From: UBA2357 sp002344625
GTDB lineage: Bacteria; Pseudomonadota; Gammaproteobacteria; Burkholderiales; Rhodocyclaceae
Assembly: GCA_937995335.1 (NCBI GenBank)
Contig: CALKIH010000060.1
Location: forward strand, 115,910 to 179,909
Direction: 5' to 3'
Length of the DNA: 64,000 nt
Under the pieces are notes generated by a model. That model did no database searches and was not told the origin of the DNA. It saw nothing but the letters and a program-made list of their open reading frames with translations. How positions within the stretch are numbered: position 1 is the first letter of the stretch; each line of letters opens with the position of its first letter. Below, piece by piece: positions 43,406 through 52,778 of the stretch. Both the position numbers and the translations under genes were made by a program.

Positions 43406-45298
43406 TTACTTCGCGAGTGCCGCCTTGATCTGGTCGAGCGTGCTCGGATCGTCGATCGTGGTCAGATCACCCGCATCGCGCCCTTCGGCCAGCGCCTGGA
43501 TGGAACGGCGCAGCATCTTGCCCGAGCGGGTCTTGGGCAAGCCGTTGATGAACAGCACCCGACCCGGGCGGGCGATCGCACCCAGGCTCTCGTCGACCTT
43601 CTTCATCACCTCCTTCTCGAGTACCGCGCGCTTCTCGGCCGTATCCACGGTGCTCGCATCCTTGACCACGGCGAAGGCCATCGGCATCTGGCCCTTGAGC
43701 TCGTCATGGACCCCGACGACCGCGACCTCAGCGATGGCGGGATGGGTTTGCACCGCCTCTTCGATTTCACGCGTGCCAAGACGGTGACCGGCGACGTTGA
43801 TGACATCGTCCATGCGCCCGAGGATGGTGTGGTAGCCATTCTCGTCCTTGATGCCCCAGTCCGAGGACGAATACACCACCGGATCGGTAAACAGGCTGAA
43901 ATAGGTCGAGACGAAACGATCGTCCTGGCCCCACACCGTCGACAGGCAGCCCGGCGGCAGCGGCGGCACGATCCCGACGATACCCTTCTCGTTGGCACCG
44001 CACTCCGTGCCGTCTTCACGATAGATGCGCAGATCGAAGCCATAGACCGGGAACGCGGGCGAGCCGAGCTTGATCTTGCTGTCCTCGACCCCGCGGCAGA
44101 CCGCCAGCATCGGCCAGCCGGTCTCGGTCTGCCAGTAGTTGTCGATGACCGGAATGCCAAGTTCTTCCATGATCCACTGGTGGGAAGTCTCGTCGAGCGG
44201 CTCCCCCGCCAGGAACAAGGCCTTGAGCGACGAAAGATCGTGCTTCTTGAGGAAGGCCGGATCCTGTTTCTTCAGCACGCGCACCGCCGTCGGCGCCGAG
44301 AACATGACCGTGACCTTGTACTTCTCGACGATCTGCCACCAGATACCGGCATCGGGCCGCAACGGCGTCCCCTCGTACATGATGGTCGCCATACCCGCAA
44401 GCAGGGGGCCGTAGATGATGTAGCTATGGCCGACCACCCAGCCGATGTCCGAGGTCGAGAACATGGTCTCGCCCTCGCCGCCGGTGAAGATGTTCTTCAT
44501 CGAAGCCGCCAGGGCAACCGAATAACCGCCGGTGTCGCGCTGCACGCCCTTGGGCTTGCCGGTCGTGCCCGAGGTATACAGGATGTAGCTCGGCTCCGAG
44601 GACTCGAGCCAGGTAACCGGGACGGCGGCGTCAAGGTGTTTGGTCCGCAACTCGGCATAGTCGACATCGCGACCCTCGACGCGCGGGAAGCCCTTGTCCA
44701 GGCCACGGTCGATGATCAGGACCTTGGCCGGCGGGAATTCGGCGAGCTTGCATGCCTCATCGACCAGGTGCTTGTAGGGCACCGGCTTGCCATTGCGCAT
44801 GCCGGCATCGGAGCTGACCATCAGCACCGGCTTGGCATCGTCGATGCGCGTCGCGAGCGAACCGGCCGCGAAGCCGCCGAACACGACCGAATGAATCGCA
44901 CCGATGCGCGCGCACGCAAGCATCGCGAAACATGCCTCGGCGATCATCGGCATATAGATCAGCACGCGGTCCCCGCGCTTGACGCCGAGGTCCTGGTAGA
45001 TCGCCGCCATGCGCTCCACTTCACGCTGCAGCTCGGCAAACGAATAAACCTTCTCTTCGTTGGTCTCGGTGGATATGTAGATCAGCGCGTTGTCGTCGGG
45101 CCGCTTGGCGGCATGCCGATCGACCGCGTTGTAGCACAGGTTGGTCTCGCCCCCCTTGAACCATTTGACGAACGGCGGCCTGGAAAAATCGCAGATCTTC
45201 TCGGCAGGCTTGTTCCAATGCACCAGCTTGCCTTGCTCCGCCCAGAAGGCGTCGCGATCTTCAATGGAACGGCGATGAAACTCTGTGTACTTGGACAT
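43406..45298 (-). CDS. prpE: propionyl-CoA synthetase
   Basis: A 630-residue acyl-CoA synthetase of the ANL superfamily, forming propionyl-CoA (or acetyl-CoA/acrylyl-CoA) through an acyl-adenylate. The AMP motif YTSGTTGKPKGVQRDTGGY is the PrpE form; Acs usually reads differently after the lysine. DNYWQTETGWP, GRMDDVINVAGHRLGTREIEE and the acceptor-lysine end KTRSGKMLRR are intact. Length matches PrpE (about 628) rather than Acs (about 650). AGAGGAAAGT precedes the ATG. Confidence 0.9.
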   Translation of the reverse strand: MSKYTEFHRRSIEDRDAFWAEQGKLVHWNKPAEKICDFSRPPFVKWFKGGETNLCYNAVDRHAAKRPDDNALIYISTETNEEKVYSFAELQREVERMAAIYQDLGVKRGDRVLIYMPMIAEACFAMLACARIGAIHSVVFGGFAAGSLATRIDDAKPVLMVSSDAGMRNGKPVPYKHLVDEACKLAEFPPAKVLIIDRGLDKGFPRVEGRDVDYAELRTKHLDAAVPVTWLESSEPSYILYTSGTTGKPKGVQRDTGGYSVALAASMKNIFTGGEGETMFSTSDIGWVVGHSYIIYGPLLAGMATIMYEGTPLRPDAGIWWQIVEKYKVTVMFSAPTAVRVLKKQDPAFLKKHDLSSLKALFLAGEPLDETSHQWIMEELGIPVIDNYWQTETGWPMLAVCRGVEDSKIKLGSPAFPVYGFDLRIYREDGTECGANEKGIVGIVPPLPPGCLSTVWGQDDRFVSTYFSLFTDPVVYSSSDWGIKDENGYHTILGRMDDVINVAGHRLGTREIEEAVQTHPAIAEVAVVGVHDELKGQMPMAFAVVKDASTVDTAEKRAVLEKEVMKKVDESLGAIARPGRVLFINGLPKTRSGKMLRRSIQALAEGRDAGDLTTIDDPSTLDQIKAALAK

Positions 45299-45419
45299 AC
45301 TTTCCTCTCCCTTTTATGTTCCCTAGTGTATTGCTGTCACACCTACGGGGTGAACCGTGCGCACCGGCATCGGCCGGCGCCCCCCTGTTCTTGTTGCCAC
45401 TCTACTGCAGTCGGGGAGA

Positions 45420-46601
45420 TCATGCCTCCCTCTTGTCATCTCCGCGCACATGCGGGTCCGTCTTGATGGATGCCAAGGCAGCGACGGGTATGCCGCAGCA
45501 CAATTCCGACTCGATCAGCTCGAGCAGGGGCATCAGCCGAGCAAGGATCTCCGGCAATTGTCCGCGCGCTTCGGTCGCGTCGCCCATCGCGAGGCGCAAC
45601 AGCATCTGGTCGATACTGAGCGACTGCCTGAGCGCACGTTCGACCTCGTCATCGTTCACCTCGCCGTTGTCGCCGACGACACGTCCGCCCCCTGCCCGCG
45701 CCCCTTCGGCAACACGCTGAACGGCGACGCCGATCAGGTGGTTGACCGTCTGCGCCGAATCGGAACCGGAACTCGCGACGCCGGCCGAAACCGAGATCCG
45801 GATCCGGTCCTCGCGGTACGTCATCACCAGCTTGCGGATCGCCTTTTGCAGCCGCAGCGCGAAGGCACAGCAGCTCAGGGCGTCGGACACCGGCGACAGG
45901 ACGGCGAAACGCCCCGGACCGAGTTGCGCCACGGCATCCTCCTGGCGAACCTTGGCGGTGAGAATGCGCGAGAGCTTGCGTGCGACCAGTTCGGCCACCT
46001 TGATGCCGTGACGCGCCACGATGTCGTCAAAGCGATCGATATCGATGACCATGGCCGAGATGCCGCCGTCGGACTGGCGCGCGTCCCAGAGCGCCTGCGC
46101 CCCCTGCCAGTTGAGCTGCGACTCGGTCACCATCGAGGTGATCGCGTCCATGCCCTGCTGCTGGGCCAGCGCCGCGCGGCTCTCTTCGAGATCGCGGCGG
46201 GTCTGGGCCAGGCGCGACATCGAATCGAGACGCGCCAGCAACTCGGTGGTACTGATGCCCTTGGTGATGAAGTCGTCGGCGCCGAGCAGGCGTGCCTTCT
46301 CGCGCGCCGCATCGTCTTCGTCGCCCGAAATCACGATCACCGGAATATGCTGCAGCCGCGGCAGCTTGGAACTGCGAATGCGCTCGAGCAAGCCGTAGCC
46401 GTCGAGCTGCGGCATGCCGATGTCGGTCAGCACCACCTCGACCGACGGGTCGACGACGAGCGCCTGCCAACCCGCCTCGCCGTCCGCCTCTTCACGGAAC
46501 TCGAAGCGCCCGCGGATGTGCTTGATGATCGACGCACGCACCATGCGCGAATCATCAATGATCAGCACCTTCGGAATGGGGCGCGGCGCCTCTTCGGTCA
46601 T
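45420..46601 (-). CDS. response regulator with degenerate GGDEF domain
   Basis: A 393-residue protein. The receiver domain (about 10-125) has the acidic D16-D17 pair and phosphoacceptor D60 in VVLTDIGMPQLDG. A coiled segment (about 128-155) leads to a GGDEF-like domain (about 180-300) in which the catalytic motif is G228-P-G-R-F232, so diguanylate cyclase activity is unlikely. A helical C-terminal region (about 310-393) has no family I recognise. I start at ATG 46601; a TTG at 46619 is possible. It follows acuI by 19 bases and is probably co-transcribed with it. Confidence 0.8.
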   Translation of the reverse strand: MTEEAPRPIPKVLIIDDSRMVRASIIKHIRGRFEFREEADGEAGWQALVVDPSVEVVLTDIGMPQLDGYGLLERIRSSKLPRLQHIPVIVISGDEDDAAREKARLLGADDFITKGISTTELLARLDSMSRLAQTRRDLEESRAALAQQQGMDAITSMVTESQLNWQGAQALWDARQSDGGISAMVIDIDRFDDIVARHGIKVAELVARKLSRILTAKVRQEDAVAQLGPGRFAVLSPVSDALSCCAFALRLQKAIRKLVMTYREDRIRISVSAGVASSGSDSAQTVNHLIGVAVQRVAEGARAGGGRVVGDNGEVNDDEVERALRQSLSIDQMLLRLAMGDATEARGQLPEILARLMPLLELIESELCCGIPVAALASIKTDPHVRGDDKREA

Positions 46602-46620
46602 GTTCGCGGCGATCGGCAAA

Positions 46621-47619
46621 TCAGGCGGCGATCCGCACGACGGTGCGGCCCTTCACCGTGCCCTGGATGAACGCATCGAATGCCCCCGGCAATTCGTCGA
46701 ACGGGATCGTGCGGGTCACCGCGGCGAGATGGCGCGGCTTGAGGTCGGTGGCAAGCCGGTCCCACACCCGCTGCCGGGTCGGAAAGCCCATGTAGCCGGA
46801 ATCGATCCCGAGGAGACTCACACCCCGCAGGATGAACGGAAACACGCTGGTGGCGATATTGAAACTGGCCGCGTTGCCGATGCTGGCAACGACGCCGGCC
46901 TGCTTCATCGAGGCCAGCACCCAGTGCAGGACCTGCCCTCCCACGTTGTCGACCGCCCCGGCCCATTCGCCCGCCTCGAGCGGACGAACCTTGTCGAAAT
47001 CGATGCTCGAGCGCAGACGGATATCGCTCGCCCCCAGCATCTTCAGATAGTCCCCCTCGGCGGCCTTGCCGGTCAGCGCCACGGTGTGGTAGCCGAGGCG
47101 CGACAGCATGTCGATCGCGAGCCCGCCCACCCCGCCCGTCGCCCCGGTCACGACCACCGGCCCGCCCGCCGGCGCCAGGCCGTTGTCTTCCATACGCACG
47201 ATGCCCAGCGCCGCGGTGAAACCGGCGGTGCCCAGCGCCATGGCCTCGAACAGGTCGAGCCCCTCGGGCAAGGGCACGACCCATGCGCCCGGCACGCGCG
47301 CATACTCCGCATAGCCGCCATGATGTGCGACACCGATGTCGAAACTGGTGGCGATGACCTTGTCGCCCGCACGAAACCTCGCATCCTCGCTCTCAATGAC
47401 CTCGCCCGACATGTCGATGCCGCCGACGCAGGGAAAGCGGCGTATGATCTTTCCGACGCCGGTCGCGGCGAGTGCGTCCTTGTAGTTGATGCTCGAATAA
47501 TGAACCCGGATCAGCACTTCGCCGGCATCGAGTTGATCCACCGTCATCGAACCCAAGCTCGAGCTCACCTTGCGATTTTCGTCCTGGTTGATCAAGAGCG
47601 CCTTGAAGGGGGCATTCAC
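46621..47619 (-). CDS. acuI: acrylyl-CoA reductase AcuI / YhdH family
   Basis: A 332-residue zinc-free MDR-family oxidoreductase. Members such as AcuI reduce acryloyl-CoA to propionyl-CoA with NADPH. The N-terminal INYKDALAATGVGKIIRRFPCVGGIDMSGEV region and the NADP motif VTGATGGVGGLAIDML are diagnostic for the YhdH/AcuI group. The start is GTG 47619 with AAGGAG nine bases upstream. It lies near prpE, which also leads to propionyl-CoA. Confidence 0.87.
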   Translation of the reverse strand: MNAPFKALLINQDENRKVSSSLGSMTVDQLDAGEVLIRVHYSSINYKDALAATGVGKIIRRFPCVGGIDMSGEVIESEDARFRAGDKVIATSFDIGVAHHGGYAEYARVPGAWVVPLPEGLDLFEAMALGTAGFTAALGIVRMEDNGLAPAGGPVVVTGATGGVGGLAIDMLSRLGYHTVALTGKAAEGDYLKMLGASDIRLRSSIDFDKVRPLEAGEWAGAVDNVGGQVLHWVLASMKQAGVVASIGNAASFNIATSVFPFILRGVSLLGIDSGYMGFPTRQRVWDRLATDLKPRHLAAVTRTIPFDELPGAFDAFIQGTVKGRTVVRIAA

Positions 47620-47677
47620 GTGCGAGTCTCCTTGTTGTTCTCGTCCCGTCCGAATCGCGACAATCGGTTTGACGACG

Positions 47678-47683
47678 ATTATA
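47678..47683 (-). promoter_or_regulatory. candidate acuI promoter -10
   Basis: A perfect TATAAT on the minus strand, 59 bases before the acuI GTG. No matching -35 is evident, so the call rests on the -10 alone. Confidence 0.35.
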
Positions 47684-47765
47684 GCGAAATCCCGCGCCCG
47701 GACCCGGCAAAGTCTCGGGGGTCGCACAGCACCGGCGCGGCCCGTCGTCTGAAAGGCTGAACACG

Positions 47766-48650
47766 ATGCCGGACATGCTCGAGTCGCCTCTCGGTTCGGT
47801 CGAAGCATACGTCGCCTTCTTCTCGCGCCAGGATATCCCTGCACTGCGCCACACGGTACGCGCGCTCGCGTCGCTGCGCGAGCAGGAAGAATCGGTCAAT
47901 GGTCGCCATATCGCGAGCATCGTCATGGGCGACCCCTTGATGACGATAAAGCTGCTGGTGCATTTGCAGACGCATCGCAGTCTGGCGCAAAACCACGACC
48001 TCACCACCGTCGATCGCGTGATCATGATGATGGGCATCAGCCCCTTTCTGCGCACCTTCGAGAACGTGCCGACGCTGGAAGACTGGCTGTCCGGGCATCC
48101 ACGGGCGCTCCTCGGCGCACTCAAGGTGATCGGGCGCGCCCGCAGCGCCGCCCGGTACGCGCGCGACTGGGCGATCGCGCGGCGCGATGTCGACGTCGAC
48201 GAAATCACGGTCGCGGCGCTGTTGCGCGAGACGACCGAAATCACATGCTGGACCTTCGCTCCGGAACTGACCCAGCGCATCCGCAACATGCAGGAAATGG
48301 ATCTCCGGCTGCGCAGTTCGGTGGCGCAAAAAGTCGTGTTCGGATTCACCGAGCGCGAGATCCAGCTCGGCTTGATCAAGGCCTGGCGGCTACCGGCGCT
48401 GTTGGCCGCACTGCTGGACGAAGAGCACGTGGACAACCCGCGGGTTCGCAACGTGCGCCTTGCCAGCGAATTCGCCCGCCATCGCGCCCGCGGCTGGGAC
48501 GATCCGGCGCTACCGGACGACATCGCCGCAATCGAGCGGCTGCTGCATATCGGCCGCGAACCCCTGCTGAGGCGTCTCGGCACTCCGCCCGAGCAGATGC
48601 AACGGTTCATGTCTCCAACCCAAGGCGCCGTCCCCAAGAACGAAGCCTGA
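47766..48650 (+). CDS. HDOD-domain signalling protein
   Basis: A 294-residue protein resembling HDOD domains, which are catalytically inactive relatives of HD phosphohydrolases. Supporting features are SIVMGDPLMTIKLLVHLQTH, VDRVIMMMGISPFLRTF, and the all-helical layout with no HD metal motif. HDOD proteins act in regulation of motility, biofilm or second-messenger systems, but no partner is certain here. It is divergent from acuI and 102 bases before the lemA-like gene. Confidence 0.75.
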   Translation: MPDMLESPLGSVEAYVAFFSRQDIPALRHTVRALASLREQEESVNGRHIASIVMGDPLMTIKLLVHLQTHRSLAQNHDLTTVDRVIMMMGISPFLRTFENVPTLEDWLSGHPRALLGALKVIGRARSAARYARDWAIARRDVDVDEITVAALLRETTEITCWTFAPELTQRIRNMQEMDLRLRSSVAQKVVFGFTEREIQLGLIKAWRLPALLAALLDEEHVDNPRVRNVRLASEFARHRARGWDDPALPDDIAAIERLLHIGREPLLRRLGTPPEQMQRFMSPTQGAVPKNEA

Positions 48651-48752
48651 TTCGCCCGACGCCGGACGGCGGCCGCCCACCCCACGGGCGCGAGACGCAC
48701 GCACATTGCGTATATGATGCTGATGCGGCGAAACCCGACCCGAGGAACACAC

Positions 48753-49331
48753 ATGACGATCTCGGCTGCGCTCATGCTGGGCGTATTGGTCCTGGCGCTG
48801 CTTTACGCGATGATGATCTACAACAGCTTGGTGGGGCTCAAGCACACGGTCGCCAAGGCCTGGTCGAACATCGACGTCCTACTCAAGCAGCGGCATGACG
48901 AATTACCCAAGCTCGTGGAGGTTTGCCGGCACTACAAGGCCTTCGAGCAGGAAACCCTGGTGCGCGTGACCGAAGCGCGCGCACGCGTCTCGCAGGCGCG
49001 CGAAACGCGGGATCTGCCCGGGCTCGGGCATGCCGAAGGCGCACTGCGAGCCGGCCTGGGACAGATTTTCGCGCTTGCCGAGGCCTACCCCGAACTCAAG
49101 GCCAACGAGCACTTCATGCAGTTGCAGACCCGCATCACCGCACTCGAGAACGCGATCGCCGATCGGCGCGAGTGGTACAACGAGGCCGTGAATATGCTCA
49201 ACATTCGGATCGAGCAGTTTCCCGACTTGATCGTTGCGCGAACGTTCGGTTTTGCGCGCGGTGCGCTGTTGGTGTTCTCGAGCGCCGAGCGGGCCAACAT
49301 TGATCTGAGGGCACGCTTCTCGGGCAACTGA
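48753..49331 (+). CDS. LemA family protein
   Basis: A 192-residue LemA protein with a single N-terminal membrane helix (about 5-23) and a four-helix cytoplasmic or periplasmic bundle. The YNSLVGLKHTVAKAWSNIDVLLKQRHDELPKLVEV signature (about 24-60) is typical. CGAGGAAC precedes the ATG. The next gene, a GIDE-type membrane protein, starts 29 bases later, a pairing suggesting a joint envelope role. Confidence 0.9.
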   Translation: MTISAALMLGVLVLALLYAMMIYNSLVGLKHTVAKAWSNIDVLLKQRHDELPKLVEVCRHYKAFEQETLVRVTEARARVSQARETRDLPGLGHAEGALRAGLGQIFALAEAYPELKANEHFMQLQTRITALENAIADRREWYNEAVNMLNIRIEQFPDLIVARTFGFARGALLVFSSAERANIDLRARFSGN

Positions 49332-49360
49332 ACGACACACCGGTCAGGGCTCGAACCACC

Positions 49361-50266
49361 ATGCTCGTCAGACTCAAGCGCGACAGCCTCGGCATTGCCC
49401 TGCCGGCGATCCAGCTGTGCGGTCTCGCACTGGTCATCGCGAACGACCATGGCTGGGGCAGCGTGGCGGGGCTGGCAATGTTGATCGCCAGCAGCCTTTA
49501 CGGCTGGGGACGCTCGATCCGGCATGCGCGCCTCATTGTCGACACCCCGACCGCGCGCATCGCGTCGGCCGCACAAGGCTATGCCGAGCTGCGTGGCCGG
49601 GGCCGCCGCCTGGACGGCACGCCCCTGCTCTCGCCGGTGAACCACCTGCCGGTGCTCTGGTACAAGGTCGTCACCGAGCGGCGCGGCAGCGACGGGAAGT
49701 GGAAACGCGCAGGCATGGTCAGTTCGGATGCGTCGTTCCTGCTTGATGACGGCTCGGGTACATGTGCGGTCGATCCGGACGGCGCGGACATGCTGATACG
49801 ACGCAAGGACGTGTTCACCGAGGGCGGCCTGCGCCGCACGCAGTGGTCGATCATCGAGGCGGACCGGATCTACGTGCTGGGCGAGTTTGCAACGCTTGGC
49901 AGCATCCAGCCCGATTTCGATACCCATGCCCGGATTGGGGAACTGCTCGCCGAGTGGAAACGTTCACCGGCGGAACTACTGGCCCGCTTCGACCTGGACG
50001 AGGACGGCACGCTCGATCTGAACGAATGGGAGCTGGCGCGCGCCCAGGCCCGGCGCGAGGTCTTGAAGGCGCAGGCACGCATGCTCCAGACGCCCGAGCT
50101 GCATGTGATGCGCAAGCCGGCCAAGCGGCTCTACCTCATCTCCGACCTCGATCCCGACCGGATCGCGCATCATTATCGCGGGTGGGCTGCGCTCCATGCG
50201 GCGGTATTCCTCGGTGCGGTGACCACCGCTGCCTGGCTCTGGCAGACCGGAACGTTTACGCCCTGA
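49361..50266 (+). CDS. GIDE-domain membrane protein with EF-hand
   Basis: A 301-residue membrane protein. Helices are at about 10-26 and 28-48, with another at about 275-295 near the C-terminus. The central part (about 80-205) resembles the GIDE region found next to LemA proteins (LSPVNHLPVLWYKVVTERRGSDGKWKR region, quoted as spaced motifs). Residues 211-222 form a perfect EF-hand calcium loop: Asp211, Asp213, Asp215, Gly216, Leu218, Asp219 and Glu222 at the six coordinating or fixed positions. No RING finger is present, so ubiquitin ligase activity is not implied. It is probably co-transcribed with lemA. Confidence 0.75.
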   Translation: MLVRLKRDSLGIALPAIQLCGLALVIANDHGWGSVAGLAMLIASSLYGWGRSIRHARLIVDTPTARIASAAQGYAELRGRGRRLDGTPLLSPVNHLPVLWYKVVTERRGSDGKWKRAGMVSSDASFLLDDGSGTCAVDPDGADMLIRRKDVFTEGGLRRTQWSIIEADRIYVLGEFATLGSIQPDFDTHARIGELLAEWKRSPAELLARFDLDEDGTLDLNEWELARAQARREVLKAQARMLQTPELHVMRKPAKRLYLISDLDPDRIAHHYRGWAALHAAVFLGAVTTAAWLWQTGTFTP

Positions 50267-50272
50267 AGCCGG

Positions 50273-52168
50273 TCAATGGCCGGCCGCGCGCGTCTCGAGC
50301 AATTCCCAGCGCGCCATCGCGTGAAGCAATTCGCCGTCGAGTGCGTCGAGCCGAAGCCTGATGCGGGAAACTTCTTCAGGCATCTGCTGATACAGCGCCG
50401 GGTCGGCAAGACGCGCATGCAGCGCAGCCTGCTCGGCCTCGAGCGCCGCAATCAGATCCGGCAGGCCGTCGAGCTCCCGCTTCTCGTTGAATGACAGCTT
50501 GGCCGGCTTTGCCGACGCTCCCCTGGCCGCCGCGGCAGCGGTGTTCGCGACCGGCTTGCGGCCGGCGGCACGTTCGTCCTGCACTCGACGCCACTCGGCA
50601 TAGCCCCCGGCGTACTCGCCCCAATCACCATCGCCCTCAGCGGCGATCACCTGGGTCACGACGTTGTCGAGAAAGGCACGGTCATGGCTGACCAGGAACA
50701 AGGTGCCGTCATAAGAGGCAAGCAAGGCCTCCAGCAGATCGAGCGTCTCGATGTCAAGATCGTTGGTCGGTTCGTCGAGCACCATGACATTCGCCGGGCG
50801 CGCGAACAGCCGCGCCAGCAGCAGGCGATTGCGCTCCCCACCGGATAAGGATTTGACCGGCGAACGCGCTCGCTCGGGCGCAAACAGGAAATCCTCCAAG
50901 TAGCCGATCACGTGCTTCTTCTCGCCGCCGATCTCGATGAAATCCGAGCCCGGGCTGATGACCTGGGTCAGGGGCAGCTCCGGGTCGAGCTGGGCGCGCA
51001 GCTGGTCGAAATAGGCGACCGTCTGGCGCGTTCCGCGGCGGACGATGCCGGAATCGGGTTCGAGGTCGCCGAGGATGAGCTTCAGGAGCGTGGTCTTGCC
51101 CGAGCCATTCGGTCCGATCAGGCCGACCCGGTCACCACGCAGAATTCGGGTCGAAAAATCGCGTACCACCGTCCGATCGCCGAACCGTTTGCCGACCGAC
51201 TGCAGTTCGGCCACCATTTGCCCGCTCTGTTCCCCCCGGTCGACCGCGAGCCGTACATCTCCAAGCCGATCGCGCCGTGCCGCCCGCTCGCGGCGCAGAG
51301 CCTCGAGCCTGCGCACGCGACCTTCGTTGCGCGTCCTGCGGGCTTCGATGCCTTTGCGGATCCAAACTTCTTCTTGCGCCAACAGCTTGTCGAATCGCGC
51401 GGTAGCCTTTCCCTCGGCATCGAGCTCGTCAGCCTTGCGCCGCTGATAATCGGCATACCGCCCCGGAAAGCTGGCCAGCCGCCCCCGGTCGAGCTCCACG
51501 ATCCGGGTCGCGATGCCGTCGAGAAACACCCGGTCATGGGTGATCACGACAACCGCGCCGCGGAAGTCGCGAATCATCGATTCGAGCCAGATGATGCCGT
51601 CGAGATCGAGGTGATTGGTCGGTTCGTCGAGCAGCAACAACTCCGGATCCGACACCAGCGCGCGGGCGAGCGCCACCCGCTTGATACCGCCACCCGAAAG
51701 GCTCGCAACCGACGCACCGCCATCGATCCCGAGACGCAGCAAAACCTCCTCCACACGCTGGTTCAGACGCCAGGCGTCGGCCGCCTCGACCGCATGCTGC
51801 AACGCGTCAAGTCGCGCCAGCGCCGACTCGTTGGCCGCCTCGCTGACCGCGACCATCGCGGCGTGATAGTCGACCAGCAGGGTCGCCACCTCACCCAGAC
51901 CTTCGGCGACGGTGGCGAAGACATCCCGATCGAGGATGAAATCCGCCTCCTGCGGAACGTAGGCCACCCTCAAGCCCGACTGCCGCCACACCGAGCCATC
52001 ATCCAGGCTGGCAAGTCCGACCATGGCCTTGAGCAGACTGGACTTACCGGAACCGTTGCGCCCGATCAGCGCAACGCGCTCACCCTGATCGAGTTGAAAA
52101 TCCGAGTGATCGAGCAGATCCACGTGCCCGAAGGCGAGGCAGGCATTTTCTACGGTCAAGATGGGCAT
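50273..52168 (-). CDS. uup: ABC-F ATPase Uup
   Basis: A 631-residue soluble ABC-F protein with two ATPase cassettes and no membrane domain. First cassette: GRNGSGKSSLLKAM, LSGGGIKRVALARAL, LLLDEPTNHLD. Second: GPNGSGKTTLLKL, LSGGERNRLLLARLF, VLDEPTNDLD. A C-terminal coiled-coil domain (about 540-631) is the Uup signature. Members act on ribosomes or DNA recombination intermediates. It converges on the GIDE gene with only 6 bases between stops. Confidence 0.92.
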   Translation of the reverse strand: MPILTVENACLAFGHVDLLDHSDFQLDQGERVALIGRNGSGKSSLLKAMVGLASLDDGSVWRQSGLRVAYVPQEADFILDRDVFATVAEGLGEVATLLVDYHAAMVAVSEAANESALARLDALQHAVEAADAWRLNQRVEEVLLRLGIDGGASVASLSGGGIKRVALARALVSDPELLLLDEPTNHLDLDGIIWLESMIRDFRGAVVVITHDRVFLDGIATRIVELDRGRLASFPGRYADYQRRKADELDAEGKATARFDKLLAQEEVWIRKGIEARRTRNEGRVRRLEALRRERAARRDRLGDVRLAVDRGEQSGQMVAELQSVGKRFGDRTVVRDFSTRILRGDRVGLIGPNGSGKTTLLKLILGDLEPDSGIVRRGTRQTVAYFDQLRAQLDPELPLTQVISPGSDFIEIGGEKKHVIGYLEDFLFAPERARSPVKSLSGGERNRLLLARLFARPANVMVLDEPTNDLDIETLDLLEALLASYDGTLFLVSHDRAFLDNVVTQVIAAEGDGDWGEYAGGYAEWRRVQDERAAGRKPVANTAAAAARGASAKPAKLSFNEKRELDGLPDLIAALEAEQAALHARLADPALYQQMPEEVSRIRLRLDALDGELLHAMARWELLETRAAGH

Positions 52169-52385
52169 CGAGGTTTCGCATCATCAAAGGTTCAAGGCGA
52201 GATTCTACCGGGCTGTTATCACGGCAGGCAGATTGGGCACTGTGCGGCGCACCACGCACGGCCAGCATCCGAGACGCCGACTGCGTGGCCCCGGCAGCGA
52301 TGTCGCGATCGCTTTCTGGGACAGTGTTTCACACGCCCTGGAACACGCAATACGCACACTTTCCTCACAGCCGCTTAAAACAGGC

Positions 52386-52414
52386 TTGGTGGCGATCGCT
52401 CAAGAGGCTAGAAT
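52386..52414 (+). promoter_or_regulatory. candidate upstream tRNA promoter
   Basis: TTGGTG (52386-52391) and TAGAAT (52409-52414) with a 17-base spacer, a good sigma-70 layout, about 140 bases before the tRNA. The intergenic stretch 52169-52385 before it holds nothing else I can name. Confidence 0.45.
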
Positions 52415-52491
52415 CGCGGCCTGCGCCCATAGCACCATCGCCGCAGCACAATTGGGCAAGCCGCCCGCCGGACTGTAAGATCAAACGTGGG

Positions 52492-52519
52492 TTGTTTGCT
52501 CAAGACACTGATTTAAAAT
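52492..52519 (+). promoter_or_regulatory. candidate proximal tRNA promoter
   Basis: TTGTTT (52492-52497) and TAAAAT (52514-52519) with a 16-base spacer. Predicted start is about 30 bases before the tRNA. Confidence 0.55.
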
Positions 52520-52556
52520 ACAATACGGCGCGCCGATCACCGGCGATACAGCCCAT

Positions 52557-52631
52557 CTCCTCGTAGTTCAATGGATAGAACGGCCGCCTCCTAAGCGGCA
52601 GATACAGGTTCGATTCCTGTCGAGGGGACCA
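52557..52631 (+). tRNA. tRNA-Arg (anticodon CCU)
   Basis: A 75-base tRNA with all four arms. The acceptor stem is ctcctcg with cgagggg (one G-U pair), then A and encoded CCA. The anticodon arm gccgc-ctcctaa-gcggc gives anticodon CCU (52590-52592), reading AGG. The T-arm acagg-ttcgatt-cctgt is canonical. The 3' end of this tRNA is a frequent phage and island integration site, although no integrase is seen nearby. Confidence 0.96.
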
Positions 52632-52667
52632 ATAAACAAGTGTTACAACGTCTCACCAAATGCCAAG

Positions 52668-52700
52668 AACCCGCATAGCTACAGGCTTTGCGGGTTTTTT
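52668..52700 (+). terminator. tRNA transcript terminator
   Basis: Arms aacccgca (52668-52675) and tgcgggtt (52689-52696) followed by a T-run to 52700, 37 bases after the tRNA. Confidence 0.92.
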
Positions 52701-52778
52701 GTTGTGTCACTCGCTCCAACAAGGGTTTATCACATGGCTCGCACTTGCCGCAGTACTCGAATCATTGCCGCACGCAAA

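Noticed and set aside
45359..45382. A GC-rich imperfect stem between the response-regulator gene and prpE
   Set aside because: It has a G-U pair and no T-tract, so I do not call it a terminator.
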